Below, piece after piece: positions 25,545 through 32,071 of a DNA stretch of 32,071 nt. Source of the stretch: Acholeplasmatales bacterium. GTDB lineage: Bacteria; Bacillota_I; Bacilli_A; Acholeplasmatales; Acholeplasmataceae. How positions within the stretch are numbered: position 1 is the first letter of the stretch; the number at the start of each line of letters is the position of its first letter. The stretch covers positions 1 to 32,071 of the forward strand of contig JAITXV010000105.1 in NCBI GenBank assembly GCA_031284605.1, given 5' to 3'. The notes beneath the pieces were generated by a model. The model was given only the letters and a program-made list of their open reading frames with translations, was not told the DNA's origin and did not search any database. A program made the position numbers and the translations under genes.

Positions 25545-26756
25545 ATGAGTAGCTATATTATTAATATTGTTGGCAATGCTGACCCAGTGTCTTTTGTCAA
25601 TAATGAAATTAAAGATGGTCCCATCTTACATTCAATTAGGTATTATAAGCCTTCTAAAGTATATTTAATTTATTCTGATGTTATGAGAGCTAAAGAAGAT
25701 AATATAAACCTGCATCTTAATTATATGAAACAAGCCTTGACTATTGACTTCGAAGTAATATCAATATATCTAACCAAAGATTCCAAAGTATGGGAATTTG
25801 AAATAGCTAGAGATATTTATGCTATTTTAAACAAGATAGATAATGAGAATGAAAATATTTTTAATAAATATATTCAAATATCTGGTGGAACAGCACAGAT
25901 GGATTCTGCACTGATATTTTGGTCATCATTCCACTTAGATTATAAATTAATAAAAGTTAGCGCTGGAAGTATGAACAATACTAGGACAAACGAATATACT
26001 TTTAATGAACCTAAAGATAACACCGATTATAAAAATGAAATTAATAGAACTTCTATACCTGAGTTGTCTGAAATAAATAAAACACTTTGGTCAACTCAAA
26101 TACTAAAACTTATAGAAAGCGGCAATGTTGAACAAGCCCTCGAAGAAGGCACAAATCTACAAATTATCAATACTGATTGGGAAGAGTATAAAAAGATAAT
26201 TAGATTATATAAAGGGATATTGGGGGCTAAAGACGCAAGAAAAATAGTATCTTTAGAAAATGAACAAATTTTAAATGAAAAAGTATTAAAAATAATATCA
26301 TATGCTAATATAACTTTCTTATATTTTAGTACAAAAAAATATGAAGAATACTATTTAAATGTTAATCCTTTGTTATTTGAACTATTTAGATATCATTTTG
26401 AAAATACAAAAGATAATAGTTTTATTGAAAAAATAAAACTAAATAATAAAAATCAATTGGTATTTAAATCAAATGATAAATATGTATACTTAAATGATTT
26501 ACAGGATTTATTACTTGGTGTAGATGATGATTTATACAATAAATTAGATGAAATAATTAATTTTAGTGAAGTTAGAAATAAAATAGCCCATCAGTTATTC
26601 CCTAAGATTGATGCTCCCACTGAAATATTTAACAAAAAGATAAAATCATTAGTTTTAAAAATTACTTTAGCAAATAAAAAATACTTTGAAATATTACCTT
26701 CTTTGTTAGAGAACTTAAAAAACAAAATAAAGAAACTAGGTGACGAAAATGAATAA
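25545..26756 (+). CDS. csm6: Csm6, cyclic-oligoadenylate-activated CARF-HEPN ribonuclease (type III-A)
   Basis: The 403-aa protein begins with a CARF domain: IINIVGNADPV at residues 5-14 is the Csm6 'VGTxDPI' start, and QISGGTAQMDSALIFW near 110 is the second ligand-binding motif. The C-terminal HEPN domain has the catalytic RxxxxH as R344-NKIA-H349 (EVRNKIAHQLF), so the RNase site is intact. The family cuts RNA non-specifically after the Cas10 complex makes cyclic oligoadenylates, causing dormancy or abortive immunity. It comes first in the operon, with GGAGG close to ATG 25545, and overlaps cas10 by 8 bases. Confidence 0.92.
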   Translation: MSSYIINIVGNADPVSFVNNEIKDGPILHSIRYYKPSKVYLIYSDVMRAKEDNINLHLNYMKQALTIDFEVISIYLTKDSKVWEFEIARDIYAILNKIDNENENIFNKYIQISGGTAQMDSALIFWSSFHLDYKLIKVSAGSMNNTRTNEYTFNEPKDNTDYKNEINRTSIPELSEINKTLWSTQILKLIESGNVEQALEEGTNLQIINTDWEEYKKIIRLYKGILGAKDARKIVSLENEQILNEKVLKIISYANITFLYFSTKKYEEYYLNVNPLLFELFRYHFENTKDNSFIEKIKLNNKNQLVFKSNDKYVYLNDLQDLLLGVDDDLYNKLDEIINFSEVRNKIAHQLFPKIDAPTEIFNKKIKSLVLKITLANKKYFEILPSLLENLKNKIKKLGDENE

Positions 26757-29160
26757 ATTTAAAAAAGATATAATAATTGGTGCATTGCTGCACGATATAG
26801 GCAAAGTAGTTTATAGAGCAAGAAATTTAAAAGAAATACTATCACACTCAGAAGCTGGATATAGATGGGTTAAAGACAATATTAATTTCAATAATACTGA
26901 AAGTCTTTTTAACAAATATGATATTGAAAATTCAATTCATTATCATCACAGGAATAAGATGCCTGAATATGGTAAAGGATTAAAAATAAATGATAAAGCT
27001 TTCATTGTTTCTTTAGCTGATCATATATCAGCAGGAGCTGATAGAAGATTAGCTGATGAAAAGCATTTAGATGAATTTCATAATTCTCAAACTACTAGGC
27101 CTTTAGAATCAATATTTTCTAGTTTAAATAGAACTGCTAATCAAGTATCTTATTTTTATAATTCTAAAAATTTAGATAGTGATGCTAGTATTAAATATCC
27201 TTCATTAGAAAAAGAAGCAAGTGTAAGTGAAGTTGAATATGAATCATTACTTACTAACCTAAATAGGATATTAAAAGAACCAAAATTGCATGAAGATGAT
27301 AATCATCTTAATTCTCTAATTAATTCAATTAGATACTTGTTGAAATACTGTCCATCTGATACTAGAATAAATATGCAAAGTGATATTTCTTTAGCTGATC
27401 ATTTGATAACAACTGCAGGAATAGCTAGTGTTATCTATGATTATTTCGAATCTAAAAATATTACTAACTATTACCAAAAATGGGATAACGAAAAAGATTT
27501 TTTCAATGAAAAAGCATTTTTATTATTTTCATTTGATTTTTCAGGTATCCAACAATTCATATTTGATATAACTATAAAAAACGCTTTAAAGAATATGAGA
27601 ACTAGAAGTTTTTATTTAGAGATATTAGGAGAATATTTAGCAGACAACATATTAACAGCATTTGAACTAACTAGGGCCAATGTTATTTATATTGGTGGTG
27701 GACACTCATATATTTTATTACCAAATATAACCAATGCTGATTCAATACTAAATGAAGTAATTTCATCTTTTAATAAATTTCTACTTGATTTATTTGATTA
27801 TAAATTATTTGTTGGTTCTGCTTATGTTAGTGTTACAGCTAATGACTTAATGAGTAAAGATATTAGTGCTAATGATTCAGATACATTTAGAAAACAGATG
27901 GATGAATTATTTAAAAAACTTAGTGATTCTAAAAGAAATAAGTACAATGGAAGTGTCTTAAAAGAATTAAATGAAAAAGAATTCATAGTTGGTCAAAGAG
28001 AGTGTACTAGTTGTGGAAAAACCACTAAATTATTAGATAAACAGGACATTTGTGAAACTTGTAATATGTTTATTGAGATGTCAAGTGAGCTAATGAATGA
28101 AAAAAAGGATGTATTTGTAGTTTCTAAAGTTAGGTTTACTAATCTACCATATTTTGTAATGCCTAATGATAATTACTTGTTTTTGTTTACCAAAAATGAA
28201 TATTCTAGTTCAAATATTGATAAATCTACCATAGTTTTTACTTATATAAAAAATGATTTTATTAATACATATAAAAATTCTGCCTCTTTATTTATGTGTG
28301 ATTATGCAGCTAAAGATAGCCACAATAATCAACTATCAATAGAAGATATTATAAAACAAGGGTATATAGATAATGGAAACAAAGGTATAAAAAGAATTGC
28401 AGTAATGAAAGCCGATGTTGATAACTTAGGAGAAACATTTAAAAACGGATTTTCTAATAGTCTATATACTATTAGCAGAATGACATCATTATCTAGTTAT
28501 CTATCTTTATTTTTCAAATATTATATGAAGGATTTGTTGAAAAAATTAAACATTACTGTTATTTATTCGGGTGGTGATGATATATATTTGGTTGGGTATC
28601 TTCCAGATATTAAAATATTTTCAAAAGAATTATACGAAAGTTTTGATAAGTATACTATCTCTAAATTACATTTCAGTGCAGGAATAGGTATATTCAAACA
28701 AACTTATCCAATTTATAAGATATCTGAATATGTAGAACAATTAGAATCTTCTGCTAAATCAGTAGATGGTAAAAACGCAGTATGTATATTTTCTACTAAA
28801 TATAACTTAAAATGGAATGAATTCTTTGACTGTTTAGACAACGAATATAAGTTGTTAGAAAAAGCCATAGACGAAGATTTATTATCAAGTACAATGCTTT
28901 ATAATTCTATTTATAAATTAATGCAAGACCTAGATAGTAAAGATATTGATGTTAAAAAGAAAGTCCCTTATAAGATAGCTTATTTACTAGGAAGAATAAG
29001 GAAAGATAAGTTAAAAGATGGTAATAAAAAAACATTTGAATCATTTAGCCAATTATTATTTGAATGTGGAAATGAAGCAAATACAATGAAGAGAATTAAA
29101 TTATTAGTAGCTATACAATATTATATGTATATCAATAGAGAAGGAGAAAACAATGAGTAG
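26749..29160 (+). CDS. cas10: Cas10/Csm1, large subunit of the type III-A effector complex
   Basis: I use ATG at 26749 (803 aa, MNKFKKDIII) with AGGTGA upstream, not the GTG at 26740. An N-terminal HD nuclease motif is present (ALLHDIGK, H15-D16), then a first Palm region (LFSFDFSGIQQFIFD). A zinc ribbon CTSCGK...CETC lies near residue 418, and the cyclase Palm has IYSGGDDIYLVG (GGDD near 607-610). Both the single-stranded DNase and the cyclic-oligoadenylate synthase sites look intact, which matches the intact csm6 upstream. The start overlaps the csm6 stop (ATGAATAA) and the end overlaps csm2 (ATGAGTAG), showing tight coupling. Confidence 0.97.
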   Translation: MNKFKKDIIIGALLHDIGKVVYRARNLKEILSHSEAGYRWVKDNINFNNTESLFNKYDIENSIHYHHRNKMPEYGKGLKINDKAFIVSLADHISAGADRRLADEKHLDEFHNSQTTRPLESIFSSLNRTANQVSYFYNSKNLDSDASIKYPSLEKEASVSEVEYESLLTNLNRILKEPKLHEDDNHLNSLINSIRYLLKYCPSDTRINMQSDISLADHLITTAGIASVIYDYFESKNITNYYQKWDNEKDFFNEKAFLLFSFDFSGIQQFIFDITIKNALKNMRTRSFYLEILGEYLADNILTAFELTRANVIYIGGGHSYILLPNITNADSILNEVISSFNKFLLDLFDYKLFVGSAYVSVTANDLMSKDISANDSDTFRKQMDELFKKLSDSKRNKYNGSVLKELNEKEFIVGQRECTSCGKTTKLLDKQDICETCNMFIEMSSELMNEKKDVFVVSKVRFTNLPYFVMPNDNYLFLFTKNEYSSSNIDKSTIVFTYIKNDFINTYKNSASLFMCDYAAKDSHNNQLSIEDIIKQGYIDNGNKGIKRIAVMKADVDNLGETFKNGFSNSLYTISRMTSLSSYLSLFFKYYMKDLLKKLNITVIYSGGDDIYLVGYLPDIKIFSKELYESFDKYTISKLHFSAGIGIFKQTYPIYKISEYVEQLESSAKSVDGKNAVCIFSTKYNLKWNEFFDCLDNEYKLLEKAIDEDLLSSTMLYNSIYKLMQDLDSKDIDVKKKVPYKIAYLLGRIRKDKLKDGNKKTFESFSQLLFECGNEANTMKRIKLLVAIQYYMYINREGENNE

Positions 29161-29578
29161 AGAAGAATTTAATGTAATGAAAAAAGATTATACACAGTAT
29201 GCGGAGAAAAAGATTAAGGCGTTAAAAGATTTAAATTATAATCCAGCATTTGTGGTACCAACTATTAAAACAAATCAGTTAAGAAATATATATGCACTTA
29301 TTTCACCATTTTTTGAATATTTTAATTATGGTAAGGAACCAAACAAAGAAGAAGCTATAAAAATACTTCAAAAAGCAAAAATAAAAATAGCTTATCAAAT
29401 TGGTCGTGACAACAATACAAGCAAATTAGGAACTAAAAATTTTAATAAAATTACACTTGCATTAGATTTCATTGATGTAGTATTAGCATCAACAACATTT
29501 ATGGAAGATTTAAAAATATATTGCAATTATTTTGAAGCTTTAGTAGCGTATCATAAATTCATAATAGAGGAGAAATAA
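29153..29578 (+). CDS. csm2: Csm2, small subunit of the type III-A complex
   Basis: The 141-aa, largely helical protein lies between cas10 and csm3, with typical Csm2 segments (YNPAFVVPTIKTNQLRNIYALI, KAKIKIAYQIGRD, LALDFIDVVLAS). Csm2 forms the inner filament of the effector along the crRNA-target duplex. It overlaps cas10 by 8 bases and has AGAAGGAG before its ATG. Confidence 0.93.
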   Translation: MSREEFNVMKKDYTQYAEKKIKALKDLNYNPAFVVPTIKTNQLRNIYALISPFFEYFNYGKEPNKEEAIKILQKAKIKIAYQIGRDNNTSKLGTKNFNKITLALDFIDVVLASTTFMEDLKIYCNYFEALVAYHKFIIEEK

Positions 29579-29579
29579 A

Positions 29580-30224
29580 ATGAAAAAAATTGAGATTAAG
29601 GGTATTTTATTAGTAAAGACAGGTTTACATATAGGAGGAGATGCTTCTTTTAGTGCAATAGGTAGTATTGATAGTCCAGTTATTAGAAACTCAGGAACAG
29701 GTAAGCCAATGATTCCAGGGAGTAGTTTAAAAGGAAAGATTAGATATTTGTTAGCTAAGAATGCTAGTCAAAAACTAGGCAACCATAAAAATGATCCTAA
29801 AGAAATTTTGAAGTTATTTGGTTCAGATGATTACAGAGCTAGATTATTCTTTTTTGATTTAGATCTATGTGATTCTGACGTTAGTAAGACTTACACTGAA
29901 GGTAAATATGAAAATACAATCGATAGAGATACATGCAAAGCTAATCCTAGACAAATTGAAAGAGTTATACCAAGTACAAGATTTAAGTTTCTTCTTACAT
30001 ATAATGTAGAGGACGAAAAAGAAATAGAACAAGACTTTGAAAAAATTAAAGAAGGATTAAAACTACTTCAAGCTGATTATTTAGGTGGCGGAGGTACTAG
30101 AGGAAATGGTAGAATCCAATTTTTAGAACTAAAAGCCGAAAGTGAAAATAGCAGTTATAAACTAGAATCAATTAATGAAAAGTTAAAAGAAATATGCGAT
30201 TTTGGTGAAAAAGTATATAAATAG
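29580..30224 (+). CDS. csm3: Csm3, RAMP backbone subunit and target-RNA nuclease
   Basis: This 214-aa RAMP protein reads MKKIEIKGILLVKTGLHIGGDASFSAIGSIDSPVIRN at its start. D31 in SIDSPV is the catalytic Asp position of Csm3 proteins that cut target RNA at 6-nt steps. IPGSSLKGKIRYLLA and the Gly-rich loop YLGGGGTRGNGRI are the RAMP signatures. It starts 1 base after the csm2 stop with AGGAG upstream. Confidence 0.96.
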   Translation: MKKIEIKGILLVKTGLHIGGDASFSAIGSIDSPVIRNSGTGKPMIPGSSLKGKIRYLLAKNASQKLGNHKNDPKEILKLFGSDDYRARLFFFDLDLCDSDVSKTYTEGKYENTIDRDTCKANPRQIERVIPSTRFKFLLTYNVEDEKEIEQDFEKIKEGLKLLQADYLGGGGTRGNGRIQFLELKAESENSSYKLESINEKLKEICDFGEKVYK

Positions 30225-30225
30225 T

Positions 30226-31152
30226 ATGATTAATATAATAAAATTAAAATTTAAAACTCCAATACATATCGGTAATTTTGGAAAACCTGGGATAGAAAAA
30301 ACAGATGCTTATTTTTGTTCTGACACATTATATAGTGCGTTATTTTATTCATTTCCAGCACATATTGATGAGTTATTAGGATATATTAATAAAAATGAAT
30401 TATTAATAAGCGACGCATTACCATTTGTTGGAAATGAGTTGTTAGTGTTTAAACAGCCATCTTCTTTTGTGTTTGGTAATAGTACAGTAGAAATAGATAG
30501 AAGCATTTTTAAAAAAATGAAAAAATTAACCTATGTTCCATCTAGCAAATATGTTAAGTTATATAAAGGCTGTGATATAAGTGACATTGAAGATTGTCTT
30601 ACACTGTCTAGTAATATAGGTACAGAGGAAATCAGAACATTTAACACAATATCTAGAGTACAATCTAACTCATCTTCTACTACCCCTGTTTCTTTAGCAA
30701 CATTTACATTTGATATTAATTCTGGGTTATATGTTGTTATAAATAGTACTGATAAGGTATTTTCACTTATTTTAAATTTATTTAAAGAACTTGGTCTTAT
30801 TGGAATTGGTGGAAGAAGAAGTGCTGGGTTAGGAAAATTTGATGTTGAAGTATTAGAAAGTATACCAGATTTTTTTAATAATCAAAGCGGTAAAAAAATA
30901 TTATTACTCTCTACTTTTTTACCAACCGATTATAACAAATTAAATAATAATAATTTCAACGTCATAAAAAGAAGTGGTTTTTATCAAAGTTCTATAGACA
31001 ATAATTTATATAAAAAGAAAGATATTTATGCAATTAAAAGTGGGTCAGTTTTTGATAGTGAAATTAAAGGTTCAGTCCTAGATAATTTATCATCTAAAAG
31101 TGAGAAAGTATATAGAGTATTATTACCTCTTTATATAAAGGTGGACTTATAA
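30226..31152 (+). CDS. csm4: Csm4, RAMP subunit that holds the crRNA 5' tag
   Basis: ATG at 30226 (308 aa, MINIIKLKFKTPIHIG) is chosen. The track start at 30202 lies inside csm3, while 30226 is 1 base after its stop and begins exactly at the RAMP strand. RAMP features are FKTPIHIGNFG, TDAYFCSDTLYSALFYSF and the Gly-rich loop GIGGRRSAGLGKFDVEV. Csm4 caps the complex next to Cas10 and binds the 5' handle of crRNA. Its stop overlaps the csm5 start (TAATG). Confidence 0.94.
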   Translation: MINIIKLKFKTPIHIGNFGKPGIEKTDAYFCSDTLYSALFYSFPAHIDELLGYINKNELLISDALPFVGNELLVFKQPSSFVFGNSTVEIDRSIFKKMKKLTYVPSSKYVKLYKGCDISDIEDCLTLSSNIGTEEIRTFNTISRVQSNSSSTTPVSLATFTFDINSGLYVVINSTDKVFSLILNLFKELGLIGIGGRRSAGLGKFDVEVLESIPDFFNNQSGKKILLLSTFLPTDYNKLNNNNFNVIKRSGFYQSSIDNNLYKKKDIYAIKSGSVFDSEIKGSVLDNLSSKSEKVYRVLLPLYIKVDL

Positions 31153-32071
31153 TGAAAAAATACAAATTAGTTTTAGAAACACTATCAAATTTGCATATAG
31201 GAAGTGGGAATATACTTCAATCATTTGATTATTTTTATGATAAAGAAAAATTTAATGTTGTCGATCAAGATAAATTGGTAGATTTATTAATTAGCAACAA
31301 CAGAGTTAATGATTTTGTTAGAGAAGTTGCACAAGGAACTACTAATTCAAGTAGAGAACTATCACCCACATTATCTAAATTCAATATTGATAAAAATAAT
31401 ATAATTAAATATTCTCTTGATGGTCATATCATTACTGATAAAGATATAAATAGGGCGACAAGAGCAAGATTAAAACCAATTGAAGAGTTTATTAAAGATG
31501 AAGAAGGTAATCCGTATATACCTGGTTCTAGTATTAAAGGTTTTATTTCTAATATCTTAGGAATAGATATTAAAGCTAAAAATCCTAAAATGTTTTTTTC
31601 TGTATCTGATAGCAAACCACTGTCAATTGATTTATTGTATGTATCTACACCAGTCCATTTCAATATTCGTAATCTTGTTGTGAGTGAATGGAACCAAATG
31701 AACTATGTTGAGTTTTTGCGAAGGGGTGCAACTATTGAATTTACAATTATAGATTATAAATGTACTGGCAACTTTACTGATGACATAAATTCAAAGGTTA
31801 AAATGCTCAATAAAAAATACAATAATAATTTTATTGATAAGTTTGGAATTGGCTTAAATGATATATACAATGATGATTATAAGAATCGTTTTATGTTTTT
31901 TAGTGATAATGAATCATATTTTAGAATTGGTAAGTATACTAATTTTTTATTAAAAACTAAGCACATTAGCGAAAGTAATACTAAAGACGGTTTATATAAT
32001 GCTGTCAAAGATAAAGTAAAATTTATGAATTTTAAAAATGCTAAGTCTGGTAATTTACCTCTAGATATATC
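31152..32071 (+). CDS. csm5: Csm5, RAMP subunit of the type III-A complex (3' truncated by window)
   Basis: ATG at 31152 overlaps the csm4 stop. The frame is open for 306 codons to the window edge and is missing from the ORF track only because it has no stop. It reads MKKYKLVLETLSNLHIGSGN, with YIPGSSIKGFISNIL near residue 117 as the RAMP motif, and EFLRRGATIEFTI, all typical of Csm5. Csm5 sits at the crRNA 3' end and helps its maturation. The next genes (cas6, cas1/cas2, or an array) would lie beyond the window. The small - strand ORF at 31424-31663 is a shadow of this gene. Confidence 0.92.
   Translation, partial: MKKYKLVLETLSNLHIGSGNILQSFDYFYDKEKFNVVDQDKLVDLLISNNRVNDFVREVAQGTTNSSRELSPTLSKFNIDKNNIIKYSLDGHIITDKDINRATRARLKPIEEFIKDEEGNPYIPGSSIKGFISNILGIDIKAKNPKMFFSVSDSKPLSIDLLYVSTPVHFNIRNLVVSEWNQMNYVEFLRRGATIEFTIIDYKCTGNFTDDINSKVKMLNKKYNNNFIDKFGIGLNDIYNDDYKNRFMFFSDNESYFRIGKYTNFLLKTKHISESNTKDGLYNAVKDKVKFMNFKNAKSGNLPLDI

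Noticed and set aside
31424-31663. 79-aa minus-strand ORF near the window end
   Set aside because: Shadow of csm5, which is open across the whole region on the + strand.

Overview
This is a strongly AT-rich bacterial window that reads as a low-GC Bacillota genome of the Bacilli/Mollicutes-like kind. The clues are the str operon (rpsL-rpsG-fusA-tuf), the rpsF-ssb-rpsR / gdpP-rplI-dnaB cluster, short intergenic gaps, strong AGGAG ribosome binding sites and U-tract hairpin terminators. TGA serves as the stop of tatD, and all long ORFs are intact with TGA as stop, so code 11 fits and the Mycoplasma/Spiroplasma code does not. The species cannot be named from the sequence alone.

Layout. (1) Bases 1-2080, + strand: the C-terminal end of an RHS-repeat protein (a polymorphic-toxin-type tip), a small membrane protein in the immunity-gene position, and a decayed second copy of the same tip-immunity-terminator cassette. 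(2) 2081-12177, + strand: a regulatory region with a cre-like site, two 17-bp direct repeats with 21-bp period, an extended -10 promoter and a LacI-type palindrome. It precedes two large surface proteins: a 1860-aa clan GH-D-like glycoside hydrolase and a 1362-aa non-catalytic partner built from the same modules. Both end in a transmembrane anchor and lack LPXTG. (3) 12179-23401, - strand: housekeeping block. In transcription order it is rpsL, rpsG, fusA, tuf, tatD, an HtrA-like lipoprotein protease, rpsF, ssb, rpsR, a GdpP-L9 fusion, and dnaB. (4) 23624-24940, - strand: a DUF4143-type AAA ATPase. (5) 24973-25544: a 571-bp non-housekeeping leader region. (6) 25545-end, + strand: a type III-A CRISPR-Cas operon csm6-cas10-csm2-csm3-csm4-csm5 (csm5 runs off the window). 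No CRISPR array, cas6 or cas1/cas2 lies inside the window.

The most interesting signal is the leader of the csm operon. A promoter drives a small ORF that contains an 11-G homopolymer, followed by a perfect intrinsic-terminator hairpin and then the csm6 ribosome binding site. With 11 G (as given) or 12 G the small ORF stops before the hairpin. With 10 or 13 G it stays open through the hairpin and ends at an ATGAGTAG overlap with the csm6 start, the same overlap found at the cas10-csm2 junction. This suggests a phase-variable, translation-controlled attenuator that switches a CRISPR-Cas interference operon on and off. This is a model from sequence, not a demonstrated mechanism.

A second notable item is the in-frame fusion of the c-di-AMP phosphodiesterase GdpP to ribosomal protein L9. 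A perfect internal Shine-Dalgarno lies just before the L9 methionine, so one gene may make both a fusion and free L9.
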